In this document: positions 8,194 to 16,618 of the stretch, in pieces | Position numbering within the stretch: position 1 is the stretch's first letter | How the letters are laid out: each line of letters starts with the position of its first letter | Assembly (NCBI GenBank): GCA_050700355.1 | Contig: JBOHHE010000422.1 | Coordinates: 1-64,000 of the forward strand | Length of the DNA: 64,000 bases | Source of the DNA: GCA-003244245 sp050700355 | Lineage (GTDB): Bacteria > Actinomycetota > Actinomycetes > Mycobacteriales > Pseudonocardiaceae | Direction: 5' to 3' | Program-made: the position numbers and the translations under genes | The notes under the pieces: generated by a model | Database searches by the model: none | What the model saw: the letters and a program-made list of their open reading frames with translations, nothing else | What the model was told of the DNA's origin: nothing

Positions 8194-9738
8194 GTGTTCG
8201 ACACACTCTCCGACCGGCTTACCTCGACGTTGTCCGGCCTGCGCGGCAAAGGCAGGCTCTCCGACGCTGATATCGATGTGACGGCGCGCGAGATCCGCAT
8301 TGCCCTACTCGAGGCCGACGTCGCGCTTCCGGTGGTCCGTCAGTTCATCGTGCAACTCAAGGAACGGGCGAAAGGGGCGGAAGTCTCCGCGGCGCTGAAT
8401 CCCGCTCAACAGGTCGTCAAGATCGTTGATGAGGAGCTCGTCAAAATACTTGGCGGGCAGACCCGGCGCCTCGAGCTGGCCAAGACGCCACCGACCGTGA
8501 TCATGCTGGCCGGCCTGCAAGGTTCCGGCAAGACGACGTTGGCGGGCAAGCTCGCTCGTTGGCTCCGTGGCCAGGGGCACACCCCGTTGCTGGTTGCTGC
8601 GGACCTGCAGCGACCGAACGCGGTCACTCAGCTCCAGGTGGTGGGTGAGCAGGCCGGCGTGCCGGTGTTCGCGCCCGAACCCGGTAACGGGGTCGGTGAC
8701 CCGGTCGACGTTGCCCGGCGGGGGGTCGCCGAAGCTCGCATCCGTCAGCACGACTTCGTGGTGGTGGACACCGCGGGACGCCTCGGCATCGACGAGGAGC
8801 TGATGCGTCAGGCAAGCGACATCAGAGACGCCGTGGCACCCGATGAGGTGTTGTTCGTCGTCGACGCGATGATCGGCCAGGATGCGGTGAACACCGCTGA
8901 AGCGTTCCGTGACGGGGTCGGCTTCACCGGTGTGGTGCTCACCAAGCTGGACGGCGACGCCCGCGGTGGGGCGGCACTCTCGGTGCGGCAGGTCACCGGC
9001 TGCCCGATCCTGTTCGCGTCCAACGGCGAGAAGCTGGACGACTTCGACGTCTTCCACCCCGACCGGATGGCCAGCCGGATCCTGGGCATGGGAGACATGC
9101 TCACCCTCATCGAGCAGGCCGAGCAGGCGTTCGACGTCGAGCAGGCCGAGCAGGCCGCCGCCAAGATCGGCAGCGGCGAGCTGACCCTCGAGGATTTCCT
9201 CGAGCAGATGCAGGCGGTCCGGCGGATGGGACCGATCTCCAATCTGCTCGGCATGCTCCCCGGGACGGGCCAGTTCAAGGCGCAGCTCGCCGAGGTCGAC
9301 GACAAGCAACTGGACCGGTTGCAGGCCATCATCCGCGGCATGACCCCGGACGAGCGGGCTGACCCGAAGATCATCAATGCCTCCCGGCGTCAGCGCATCG
9401 CCCGCGGCTCTGGTGTCACGGTCAGCGAGGTCAACCTGCTGGTCGACCGCTTCTTCGAGGCTCGCAAGCTCATGCAGCAGATGGCCGGTCAGTTCGGCCT
9501 GGGTGGGCTCGGTCCTGGGCGGCGGACTCGCAAGGGCAAGAAGGGCAAGAAGGGCAAGGGGAGGGGGCCGACTCCACCGAAGGTCCGGGGCGGGCTGCCC
9601 GGAGGGTTCCCCGACGTGACCGGAATGGGTCAAGGTGGGGCAGACGGCGCGGCGGACCGGATGCCGCCTGGGGGGTTCGCGCTGGATCAGTTGCCACCTG
9701 GGTTCGACCCGTCGAAGCTGAGGTTCGGCAAGAGGTGA
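8194..9738 (+). CDS. ffh: Signal recognition particle protein Ffh
   Basis: Ffh is the SRP54 GTPase that binds 4.5S RNA and signal peptides and meets FtsY at the membrane. The 514-residue protein has the N domain, the G domain with G1 LQGSGKTT (about residues 108-115) and DTAGRLGIDEELM. The M domain starts near residue 330 and includes RRMGPISNLLGMLPG and the basic SRP RNA-binding helix with SRRQRIARGSG. The tail is Gly/Lys/Pro rich. A TAGGCT hexamer at 8124-8129 could be its -10. The next gene overlaps its stop by 4 bp. Confidence 0.97.
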   Translation: MFDTLSDRLTSTLSGLRGKGRLSDADIDVTAREIRIALLEADVALPVVRQFIVQLKERAKGAEVSAALNPAQQVVKIVDEELVKILGGQTRRLELAKTPPTVIMLAGLQGSGKTTLAGKLARWLRGQGHTPLLVAADLQRPNAVTQLQVVGEQAGVPVFAPEPGNGVGDPVDVARRGVAEARIRQHDFVVVDTAGRLGIDEELMRQASDIRDAVAPDEVLFVVDAMIGQDAVNTAEAFRDGVGFTGVVLTKLDGDARGGAALSVRQVTGCPILFASNGEKLDDFDVFHPDRMASRILGMGDMLTLIEQAEQAFDVEQAEQAAAKIGSGELTLEDFLEQMQAVRRMGPISNLLGMLPGTGQFKAQLAEVDDKQLDRLQAIIRGMTPDERADPKIINASRRQRIARGSGVTVSEVNLLVDRFFEARKLMQQMAGQFGLGGLGPGRRTRKGKKGKKGKGRGPTPPKVRGGLPGGFPDVTGMGQGGADGAADRMPPGGFALDQLPPGFDPSKLRFGKR

Positions 9739-10859
9739 CGGTGTCACTCCTTGGGCCATCTCCCCCGGTTATGCACGTGCGCGGTGTTCTGTTACCTGGT
9801 GGAGAGTTCGGCGAGCTATGGATCGCCGAGGGGGTGATCTGCACCGAACCGGTACCCGGGGCGACCACCGTCGCCGACGGGGGCTACGTCCTGCCAGGCC
9901 TGGTGGATGCGCACTGCCATGTCGGCCTCGGCCCACAAGGGCCGGTCACCCTCGACGAAGCCGCCGAGCAGGGCGCTGTCAACCGGGACGCGGGCACTTT
10001 GCTCATCCGGGATTGCGGGGTCTCGATCGACACCCGCCCGCTGCAGCGTCGCGACGACATGCCCCGCATCCTCCGGTCGGGGCGCCATCTGGCCCGCCCG
10101 AAACGCTACATCCCCGCTCTCGGGGTCGAGCTGGACGATCCGCGGTTGCTCCCGCAGGCGGTGCGAGAGCAGGCGGATAACGGGGACGGCTGGGTGAAGC
10201 TCGTCGGTGACTGGATCGACCGGACAACGGGTGATCTCGCCCCGCTGTGGCCGGACGACGTCCTGGTGGAGGCGATCGATGTGGCGCACGCCGTCGGGGC
10301 CAGGGTCACCGCGCACGTCTTCGGGAAGGACGCGCTGCCCGGCCTGATCTCGGCCGGAATCGACTGCATCGAGCATGGCACCGGCCTGTCCGCCGACACC
10401 ATCGCCGAGATGGCCGCTCGAGGGACCGCCCTGGTCCCTACACTGATCAATATCGAAAACTTTCCGACCATCGCGGAGCGTGCCAGTAAATACCCGCGCT
10501 ACGCCGCCCATATGCGGGCGCTACACGCCGGAGTTCGCGATACCGTTGGCGCCGCCATCGAGGCCGGTGTCCCGGTCTACGCGGGCACCGACGCAGGTGG
10601 CGGTATCGCGCACGGCCGCTTGGTGGACGAGATCCTCGCGTTGCGCGCTGCCGGGTGCAGCGGTGAGCAGGCTCTCGCGGCGGGAAGCTGGGCGGCCCGA
10701 GACTGGTTGGGTGTCCCCGGTCTGGTGCCGGGCGCGCCGGCCGACTTGCTGGTTACCCGCGCCGACCCACGGCTGGATCCGGATGCCCTGCGCAGTCCGG
10801 TGTTGTTGATGCTGCGCGGTCTCGTCCAGGGGGATCGCGGTGGTGCCAGTGTCGCATAG
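9735..10859 (+). CDS. Metal-dependent amidohydrolase family protein
   Basis: This belongs to the imidazolonepropionase-like amidohydrolases. The metal-binding HxH is in LVDAHCHVG (about residues 57-65), a candidate carboxylated lysine is in DGWVKLVGDW, further metal histidines are in TAHVFG and IEHGTG, and the final aspartate is in YAGTDAGGG. The C-terminus PADLLVTRADPR is typical of the composite beta-sandwich. The substrate is unknown. The GTG start overlaps the ffh stop by 4 bp; another GTG lies at 9741. Pairing with ffh and the CPBP gene suggests one transcript. Confidence 0.87.
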   Translation: MTVSLLGPSPPVMHVRGVLLPGGEFGELWIAEGVICTEPVPGATTVADGGYVLPGLVDAHCHVGLGPQGPVTLDEAAEQGAVNRDAGTLLIRDCGVSIDTRPLQRRDDMPRILRSGRHLARPKRYIPALGVELDDPRLLPQAVREQADNGDGWVKLVGDWIDRTTGDLAPLWPDDVLVEAIDVAHAVGARVTAHVFGKDALPGLISAGIDCIEHGTGLSADTIAEMAARGTALVPTLINIENFPTIAERASKYPRYAAHMRALHAGVRDTVGAAIEAGVPVYAGTDAGGGIAHGRLVDEILALRAAGCSGEQALAAGSWAARDWLGVPGLVPGAPADLLVTRADPRLDPDALRSPVLLMLRGLVQGDRGGASVA

Positions 10860-11664
10860 TGACGAAAGTTACTGGGAGTACCCGACCGGGGGGACCACTG
10901 CGGTGCCGCCGCCCGAGGCGCCGGACCGATCGGATCGACGCCACGGCTGGCGCCTGCTCACCGTCTTCGCGGTTGCTGAAGTGGTTTTTCTGGTCGTCTC
11001 TTTACTGGTGCTGCTGCCCTTCGCTCTTAATTCCTCGGACCTGGCTACGGGCACTCCGCTGCCGCCGGAGGCGTTGGTCACCGCGCTGGCGGTCCCCACC
11101 ATGCTGGCCGCGCTGGTTGCGGCCGGCGGTGCCGTACTGGTGGGCCAGGGGAGCCTGTGGGCGAGGTTGTGCAGCGAATTGTCGTTGCGGTGGCGATGGC
11201 GCGACCTGGGTATCGGATTGATGCTGGGCGGGCTGGGCTTGGTGATCACCTTGCCCGCCTCGCTGCTGTGGGCGCGGTTGGTCGGTGAGGACCGGGCCAA
11301 CTCTGCGGTGGGTGACGTTTTCGACGGTCAGCGCCTGCCGTTCAGCCTGGCGCTGGTGATGTTCCTGGTGGTCTGGCTGGTGGCTCCCTTGTGTGAGGAG
11401 GTGCTCTACCGGGGCGTGCTGTGGCGGGCCATGGAGTATTGGGGGTGGAAGCCTTGGGTGATCTTCGGATCGACCACGTTGGCGTTCTCCTTCGCCCACC
11501 TCGAACTGCTTCGCTTCCCCCTGCTGGTGGTGATCTCGCTGCCGATCGCATTCGCCAGAATGTTCACCGGCAACCTGCTGGCCAGCGTTGTCGCCCACCA
11601 GGCGAACAACTTCCTGCCCGCCGTCGGGCTCGTGCTGATCAGTCAGGGCTTGTTGCCCGAGTGA
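10840..11664 (+). CDS. CPBP family intramembrane metalloprotease
   Basis: The protein is 274 residues, mostly hydrophobic after a 30-residue polar N-terminus. It carries the CPBP (Abi, Rce1-like) motifs in order: EEVLYRGVLWR, FSFAHLE and VVAHQANN, which supply the glutamates, histidines and asparagine of the catalytic site. In bacteria such proteins process or protect peptides at the membrane; the substrate is unknown here. The GTG start lies inside the end of the amidohydrolase gene (20-bp overlap); nearby in-frame GTGs at 10843 and 10849 are alternatives. Confidence 0.9.
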   Translation: MVPVSHSDESYWEYPTGGTTAVPPPEAPDRSDRRHGWRLLTVFAVAEVVFLVVSLLVLLPFALNSSDLATGTPLPPEALVTALAVPTMLAALVAAGGAVLVGQGSLWARLCSELSLRWRWRDLGIGLMLGGLGLVITLPASLLWARLVGEDRANSAVGDVFDGQRLPFSLALVMFLVVWLVAPLCEEVLYRGVLWRAMEYWGWKPWVIFGSTTLAFSFAHLELLRFPLLVVISLPIAFARMFTGNLLASVVAHQANNFLPAVGLVLISQGLLPE

Positions 11665-11709
11665 CCAGCCCCGTCGGAGCCTGGGCGCTGGAAGTGCTCT
11701 CCGGACGTC

Positions 11710-11718
11710 TGGCACAAT
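11710..11718 (+). promoter_or_regulatory. Candidate extended -10 promoter for rpsP operon
   Basis: TGG-CACAAT matches an extended -10 element about 190 bp before rpsP. The same GTCTGGCACA core recurs before rplS at 13966-13975, which suggests that the two ribosomal-protein genes share a promoter type. No convincing -35 is seen. Confidence 0.5.
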
Positions 11719-11768
11719 AGGCTGCTGTTGTCACGGCGGGCACTTTGAGCGCGCTGTAACCACTAACC

Positions 11769-11799
11769 TCTCTGACCACCGAACCTCGGTGGTCAGAGA
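11769..11799 (+). other. Hairpin in rpsP leader
   Basis: Perfect inverted repeat of 14 bp with a 3-nt loop. A second, smaller hairpin (TCGGTG/CACCGA) follows at about 11804-11817 and reuses the same bases, so the two could be alternative folds. It may end the upstream CPBP transcript or act as an attenuator in the rpsP leader. Confidence 0.6.
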
Positions 11800-11905
11800 A
11801 ACCTCGGTGACCACCGAACCTTTGGGCAATGCCGGCTCGCGGCCTCACCATGAGCTGTGTGTGCTCACCCGCGAACACACGAGCGTGACAGGAGTAGCTC
11901 GACCC

Positions 11906-12397
11906 GTGGCTGTCAAGATCAGACTCATGCGGCTAGGTAAGATCCACCAACCGTACTATCGGATCGTCGTCGCCGACGCCCGTACCCGTCGTGACGGAAA
12001 GGCGATCGAGGCGATCGGCAAATACCACCCCAAGCTGGAGCCCAGCTTCATCGAGGTCAACTCGGAGCGGGTGCAGTACTGGCTGGGTGTGGGAGCCAAG
12101 CCCACCGAAGCCGTCCAGCACATCCTCGAGATCACCGGCGACTGGCAGAAGTTCACCGGCCAGCCGGGCGAGGAAGGCACCTTGCGGCACGCCGCTCCCA
12201 AGCCGGACAAAGCTGAACTGTTCGCCAAGGCACTGGCCGAAGCCGGGGAGGCGCCGACAACGGAGGCCACCACTCCGAAGAAGAGGGGCGCCAGAAAGGC
12301 CGAGAACATCGCGCCTGAACCCACCGCCGCGCCTGAACCTACGGCTGCCGGGGAGGAGAAGGCGAAGGCAGCGTCCGCTTCGGACAGGCAGGCGTGA
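11906..12397 (+). CDS. rpsP: 30S ribosomal protein S16
   Basis: S16 binds 16S rRNA in the body of the small subunit. The N-terminal 85 residues match the family (start AVKIRLMRLGKIHQPYYRIV, then DARTRRDGKAIEAIGKYHP). The protein runs to 163 residues with a charged Ala/Glu/Lys/Pro tail, longer than the roughly 80 residues of E. coli S16 but normal for actinobacteria. The GTG at 11906 was chosen from the conserved N-terminus and a GGAG at 11891-11894. The khpA gene overlaps the stop by 4 bp. Confidence 0.97.
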   Translation: MAVKIRLMRLGKIHQPYYRIVVADARTRRDGKAIEAIGKYHPKLEPSFIEVNSERVQYWLGVGAKPTEAVQHILEITGDWQKFTGQPGEEGTLRHAAPKPDKAELFAKALAEAGEAPTTEATTPKKRGARKAENIAPEPTAAPEPTAAGEEKAKAASASDRQA

Positions 12398-12633
12398 GCG
12401 TGCTGGCGGACGCGCTCGCGCACTTGGTCAAGGGAATCGTTGATCATCCCGATGATGTGCGCGTGCAACTCGTTACCACGCGAAGGGGCCGGACTCTCGA
12501 GGTGCATGTGCATCCCGAGGATTTGGGCAAAGTGATCGGCCGTAGTGGACGTACGGCCACCGCGCTACGCACGGTGATGAGTGGGATCGGCGGTCGTGGG
12601 GTGCGCGTCGACGTCGTCGACACTGATCGCTGA
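12394..12633 (+). CDS. khpA: KH-domain RNA-binding protein KhpA
   Basis: This small 79-residue protein is a single KH domain with the GxxG loop in VIGRSGRTATALR. KhpA proteins (YlqC, RBP family UPF0109) bind RNA, often together with Jag/KhpB, and affect cell size and sRNA function in Gram-positive bacteria. The GTGA overlap with rpsP and the position before rimM are highly conserved, so it is likely co-translated with S16. Confidence 0.94.
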   Translation: MSVLADALAHLVKGIVDHPDDVRVQLVTTRRGRTLEVHVHPEDLGKVIGRSGRTATALRTVMSGIGGRGVRVDVVDTDR

Positions 12634-12656
12634 CCTGCTGACTGGGGCGTCGAGGC

Positions 12657-13169
12657 GTGCAATCCAGCGAGATGCGGCGGGTGGTCGGCAGGATCGGCAG
12701 GCCGCACGGCTTACGCGGAGAGGTGACCGTGCAGGTGCGCACCGATTTCCCCGAGCAGCGGTTCGTGCCTGGTGCCCAGTTTGTTGTCGGTCCTGACCGC
12801 ACGCTTACCGTGCATTCGGCCCGTCCACACGGGCGGGTCCTGCTGGTGCAGTTCGTCGGGGTGTCCGATCGTGCCACGGCTGAGGTGCTGCGCGGTACGT
12901 TGCTGACCGTCGATGTCATGGAGTTACCGGAGCTCGACGACCCGGACGAGTACTACGACCATCAGCTGGAGGGATTGACGGCGGTCGGCTCCGACGGCGG
13001 CGTGCTGGGCACGGTGCGAGAAGTCGTTCACGCGCCGGCCGGTGACCTTCTGGTACTGGATACCGGGCGTGGCGAGGCCCTGGTGCCGTTCGTCCAGGCC
13101 ATCGTGCCGGAGGTGGACCTGGCCGCTGGTCGCGTGGTGCTCGATCCGCCCGCTGGACTGCTCGACTGA
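12657..13169 (+). CDS. rimM: Ribosome maturation factor RimM
   Basis: RimM assists 30S head assembly and 16S processing by binding S19. The N-terminal domain carries the family signature VVGRIGRPHGLRGEVTV. The C-terminal PRC-barrel carries DPDEYYDHQLEGL and LVPFVQAIVPEVDL. Length is 170 residues, normal. The GTG at 12657 gives five residues before MRRVVG; ATG at 12672 is the alternative. It lies between khpA and trmD in the usual operon. Confidence 0.95.
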   Translation: MQSSEMRRVVGRIGRPHGLRGEVTVQVRTDFPEQRFVPGAQFVVGPDRTLTVHSARPHGRVLLVQFVGVSDRATAEVLRGTLLTVDVMELPELDDPDEYYDHQLEGLTAVGSDGGVLGTVREVVHAPAGDLLVLDTGRGEALVPFVQAIVPEVDLAAGRVVLDPPAGLLD

Positions 13170-13183
13170 AGGCATGCTCAGCT

Positions 13184-13936
13184 GTGTTGATCCAGGTCAT
13201 GACGATCTTCCCGGAGTATCTGGCTCCGGTCAGGGAGGCGTTGCTCGGCCGGGCCATCGAGCGGAGTCTGATCACTTTCGTGGTCCACGACCTGCGAGAA
13301 TGGACGCACGACGTGCACCGGGCGGTGGATGATGCGCCTTATGGTGGTGGGCCCGGCATGGTGATGCGCCCGCAGGTATGGGGTGAGGCGCTAGATGAGG
13401 TGCTGGGAGGTGAGCCGCCGCCACGACTGGTGGTGCCCAGCCCGGTGGGGCGATGCTTCACGCAGCAGGTGGCTGCCGAATTGGCCACCGAACCGCGGCT
13501 CGTCTTCGCCTGTGGCCGCTACGAAGGTATCGACCAGCGGGTACTCGACGATGCCGCGCAGCGGGTGGTGGTCGATGAAATCTCGATCGGCGACTACGTC
13601 CTTGTCGGTGGTGAGGTCGCCGTGCTGGTGATGGTCGAGGCGATCGCCCGGCTGCTGCCCGGAGTTCTGGGTAATCCCGCATCAGCTAGGCAGGACTCGT
13701 TCTCCGACGGGCTGTTGGAGGGGCCCTGTTATACCCGCCCCGAGGTCTGGCGGGGCCGTACGGTGCCTGCGGTGCTTCGTTCGGGAAACCACGCCGCCAT
13801 CGCCCGCTGGCGCAGGGACCGCGCGCTGGAGCGCACCGCGGCTCGCCGCCCTGACCTGCTGGCCGCCCTGACGCCGGATGAGCTGGACGCCGCCGATCGT
13901 GCACTACTTGAAGGGCTTGGCTTTCCCGCCGATTGA
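13184..13936 (+). CDS. trmD: tRNA (guanine-N1)-methyltransferase TrmD
   Basis: TrmD methylates G37 next to the anticodon using S-adenosylmethionine and prevents +1 frameshifts. The SPOUT trefoil-knot core is clear: FACGRYEGIDQRV, then IDEISIGDYVLVGGEVA. The N-terminus carries MTIFPEYL and APYGGGPGMVM follows (here DAPYGGGPG). Length is 250 residues. The GTG at 13184 starts one codon before a TTG that is also possible. It closes the rpsP-rimM-trmD set; rplS follows after 188 bp with its own candidate promoter. Confidence 0.97.
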   Translation: MLIQVMTIFPEYLAPVREALLGRAIERSLITFVVHDLREWTHDVHRAVDDAPYGGGPGMVMRPQVWGEALDEVLGGEPPPRLVVPSPVGRCFTQQVAAELATEPRLVFACGRYEGIDQRVLDDAAQRVVVDEISIGDYVLVGGEVAVLVMVEAIARLLPGVLGNPASARQDSFSDGLLEGPCYTRPEVWRGRTVPAVLRSGNHAAIARWRRDRALERTAARRPDLLAALTPDELDAADRALLEGLGFPAD

Positions 13937-13968
13937 CGACCACCGAGTTTCGTCCCGGGCGAGGTGTC

Positions 13969-13977
13969 TGGCACACT
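13969..13977 (+). promoter_or_regulatory. Candidate extended -10 promoter for rplS
   Basis: TGG-CACACT lies 148 bp before rplS in the trmD-rplS spacer and matches the element before rpsP at eight of nine positions. The rest of the spacer (to 14124) is GC-rich with no other clear signal. Confidence 0.5.
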
Positions 13978-14124
13978 GGGGCGGTTGCTGCGGCCGGGTG
14001 CAGGGGGCAGGGTGCCCAGCGCGCGACACCGCCTCAGCCCACGTCACCTCCGACGCCGCCGCGGCGCGCCCGCCCGGGCATCCCAGACCGTGTACAGCAG
14101 AAACATGACGAGGACGGACCACCG

Positions 14125-14484
14125 ATGAACACCCTGGACGCCCTGGACGCGAAGTCGTTGCGTACCGACATTCCCGACTTCCGCCCCGGCGATACCCTCA
14201 AGGTGCACGTACGGGTCATCGAGGGCTCGCGGCAACGGGTCCAGATATTCCAAGGTGCAGTCATCCGGCGCCAGGGTGGCGGCGTTCGGGAGACCTTCAC
14301 CGTCCGCAAGGTCTCCTTCGGTGTGGGTGTGGAGCGAACGTTTCCGGTGCACACGCCCAACATCGCCAAGATCGAAGTAGTCACCCGCGGCGACGTCCGA
14401 CGTGCCAAGCTGTACTATCTGCGTGACCTTCGCGGCAAGGCAGCGAAGATCAAGGAGAAGCGTGAGACACCGTCCGCGTCCTGA
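14125..14484 (+). CDS. rplS: 50S ribosomal protein L19
   Basis: L19 sits at the subunit interface of the 50S particle. The 119-residue protein has the conserved FRPGDTLKVHVRVIEGSRQR, VQIFQGAVIRRQG and RRAKLYYLRDLRGKAAKIKE motifs. The ATG at 14125 was chosen from the family N-terminus; a longer upstream reading to 13933 has no support. It is preceded by its own promoter-like element and followed by lepB. Confidence 0.98.
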   Translation: MNTLDALDAKSLRTDIPDFRPGDTLKVHVRVIEGSRQRVQIFQGAVIRRQGGGVRETFTVRKVSFGVGVERTFPVHTPNIAKIEVVTRGDVRRAKLYYLRDLRGKAAKIKEKRETPSAS

Positions 14485-14509
14485 TCCTCTCGGTGGGGGT
14501 ACCGGCAGC

Positions 14510-14515
14510 TAGCCT
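14510..14515 (+). promoter_or_regulatory. Candidate -10 box for leaderless lepB
   Basis: TAGCCT ends 7 nt before the GTG at 14523. No ribosome-binding site fits that start, so a leaderless message is plausible. Confidence 0.5.
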
Positions 14516-14522
14516 GGGGGGC

Positions 14523-15449
14523 GTGGCCAACCTCGTGTCCTCGAGAGAACCGGCGCACGGAGACGATCGTCCACCCGGATTCCGCGCCCGCCGTCCGTCC
14601 AGGTCCCGGCCCAGACATCGGCTCCGGAAGGGGGAACGGAAGGGTTCGTTCTGGCGGGAACTGCCCATCCTGATACTCACCGCGCTGGTTCTCACGTTCC
14701 TCATCCAGACCTTCTTGGCCCGGGTTTATGTGATCCCCTCGGCTTCGATGGAGCCGACTCTGCACGGCTGCACCGGTTGCACCAACGACCGGGTGCTGGT
14801 TGACAAGGTGACTTATCGGTTGAGCGATCCCGCGCCTGGCGACGTTGTCGTGTTCCGCGGTCCCGAGTCGTGGGGCAACAATGTCGAGTTCTCCAGTCCT
14901 CGCTCGGACAATGTGCTTATTCGCGGGATGCAGCAGGCCGCGTCGCTCATCGGGCTCGCGCCGCCGGATGAGCGTGACTTCGTGAAGCGGGTGATCGCCG
15001 TCGGCGGTCAGACCGTGCAGTGTTGTGATCCGCAGAACCGGGTGATGGTCGACGGCGTGGCATTGGACGAGACGTACCCCATGTTCGTCGGGCAGGAACC
15101 TCAGGAGGAGTTCGGCCCGGTCGCTGTCCCGTCCGGAGGGCTGTGGATGATGGGTGATAACCGTAACAACTCCGCGGACTCCCGCCGGCACGTAGGTGAT
15201 GACCATTCCGGTACGGTGCCGGTGGACAACGTCATCGGCAAAGCCCGGGTCATCGTGCTCCCGCCGGCACGTTGGCAGGACATCGAGGATCCGGATCCGC
15301 AGCACGCGCTCGCCGTGCCAGGGCACCAGGGCAGCTCGCCCGCCTTACCCAGCGGTCTCCCATTGGTTGCCGGCCTGATGCTGAGCTGGCCGGTGCTGCG
15401 CGGCGGCCGTCTCGTGCGGGAGCGAGTAGTTTCCCGTGGACGCGGCTGA
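14523..15449 (+). CDS. lepB: Signal peptidase I
   Basis: LepB cleaves signal peptides from exported proteins at the outer face of the membrane. A basic N-terminus precedes one membrane helix (LPILILTALVLTFLIQTFL). The catalytic serine is Ser75 in PSASMEP and the general-base lysine is Lys155 in DFVKRVIAVGG; the box E motif GDNRNNSADSR is present. A second hydrophobic stretch occurs near the C-terminus. I chose the GTG at 14523 because it matches relatives and follows a TAGCCT box; GTG at 14493 would add ten residues. The product is 308 residues. Confidence 0.95.
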   Translation: MANLVSSREPAHGDDRPPGFRARRPSRSRPRHRLRKGERKGSFWRELPILILTALVLTFLIQTFLARVYVIPSASMEPTLHGCTGCTNDRVLVDKVTYRLSDPAPGDVVVFRGPESWGNNVEFSSPRSDNVLIRGMQQAASLIGLAPPDERDFVKRVIAVGGQTVQCCDPQNRVMVDGVALDETYPMFVGQEPQEEFGPVAVPSGGLWMMGDNRNNSADSRRHVGDDHSGTVPVDNVIGKARVIVLPPARWQDIEDPDPQHALAVPGHQGSSPALPSGLPLVAGLMLSWPVLRGGRLVRERVVSRGRG

Positions 15450-15451
15450 CT

Positions 15452-16252
15452 ATGCCCGCCGTGACGTGCAGCGCGTCCGAGGCTGTGGCGCGACCTCCCC
15501 GGGCGGTGCTACGCGGCGAGCGGAGTACTTGGACCTTGCAGGGTGCACTGCACCGTAGGGGCCTCGGCCCGGTGGCCGGGGTGGACGAGGCAGGCCGAGG
15601 GGCGTGCGCCGGCCCGCTGGTGGTGGCCGCCTGCGTGCTGCGGCCGTCCGATGCGGTGGTCCTGGATGGGCTGACCGATTCCAAGTTGCTCACTCCGGCG
15701 CGCCGGGAGCGCTTCTACGATCTGATCATCTCCAGGGCGGTGGCCCGAAGCGTGGTGGTGATCCCTCCGGAGGAGGTCGACGGGCTGGGTGTGCATGTGG
15801 CCAATCTGGACGGCATGCGCCGAGCGGTCGCCGGCCTGCCCGTACACCCCGGTTATGTGCTCACCGACGGATTCTGCGTGCCTGGTCTGACCGCACCGAA
15901 CCTGGCGGTGATCGGCGGGGACCGAGCAGTGGCGTGCGTGGCGGCGGCGTCGGTGCTGGCGAAGGTGACTCGCGACCGCATCATGGGCCAGCTGCATGAA
16001 CGGATGCCGTGGTACGGCTTTGCCGAGCACAAGGGCTACTGCACCGCCCAGCACACCGCGTCGCTATTGGCGCACGGACCCTCCGCTGAGCACCGCTTCG
16101 GCTATGCGAACGTCGCGATGGCCGCGCGTACCCATGGGCTGATGGCCCCGCCACGGCGCATGGCGCGGACGCGGGCGTGGACTGCCGTGGTCCACAATGA
16201 GGAATCGTCCCCTACCGCAGGCGTACGAGCAGGAGGAGCCACTACCCGATGA
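15452..16252 (+). CDS. rnhB: Ribonuclease HII
   Basis: RNase HII removes ribonucleotides misincorporated in DNA and RNA primers. The active-site motif VAGVDEAGRGACAGPL contains Asp45 and Glu46. LTDSKLLTPARRE, the GGDRAVACVAAASVLAKVTRD segment and HKGY follow as in the family. The ATG at 15452 lies 2 nt after the lepB stop; the frame is open further upstream but overlaps lepB. The last 30 residues after NVAMAARTHG are unusual and low in complexity; the true stop is unambiguous. Length 266. Confidence 0.95.
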   Translation: MPAVTCSASEAVARPPRAVLRGERSTWTLQGALHRRGLGPVAGVDEAGRGACAGPLVVAACVLRPSDAVVLDGLTDSKLLTPARRERFYDLIISRAVARSVVVIPPEEVDGLGVHVANLDGMRRAVAGLPVHPGYVLTDGFCVPGLTAPNLAVIGGDRAVACVAAASVLAKVTRDRIMGQLHERMPWYGFAEHKGYCTAQHTASLLAHGPSAEHRFGYANVAMAARTHGLMAPPRRMARTRAWTAVVHNEESSPTAGVRAGGATTR

Positions 16253-16271
16253 AGCGAGCGATGGGCCGTCG

Positions 16272-16595
16272 ATGAGCGCAGAGGATCTCGAGAAGTACGA
16301 GACCGAGATGGAGCTGTCGCTCTACAAGGAGTACCGCGATGTCGTCGGGCAGTTCGCCTACGTCGTGGAGACCGAGCGGCGTTTCTACCTGGCCAACGTG
16401 GTCGACGTCGCGGCTCGCAACGCTGACGGCGAGGTGTATTTCGAGGTCCGGATGTCCGACGCATGGGTATGGGACATGTACCGCCCGGCCCGCTTCGTCA
16501 AGAACGTCCGCGTAATCACCTTCAAGGATGTCAACGTCGAGGAGTTGGACAAACCCGACCTCCGCCTCCCCGAGACCGGCCCGTTCGGCACCTGA
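16272..16595 (+). CDS. DUF2469 family protein
   Basis: The 107-residue protein matches the actinobacterial DUF2469 family (Mycobacterium tuberculosis Rv2901c) along its length: MSAEDLEKYETEMELSLYKE, VVETERRFYLANVVDV, SDAWVWDMYRPARFVK and TFKDVNVEELD. It is small, acidic and soluble, and its function is not established. The start at 16272 is fixed by the conserved MSAEDLEKYETE. In most actinobacteria yraN-comM-dprA follow; here truB follows after only 23 bp, a junction discussed in the findings. Confidence 0.93.
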   Translation: MSAEDLEKYETEMELSLYKEYRDVVGQFAYVVETERRFYLANVVDVAARNADGEVYFEVRMSDAWVWDMYRPARFVKNVRVITFKDVNVEELDKPDLRLPETGPFGT

Positions 16596-16618
16596 GTGCG
16601 CGCGGCAGGATCGGCGCC

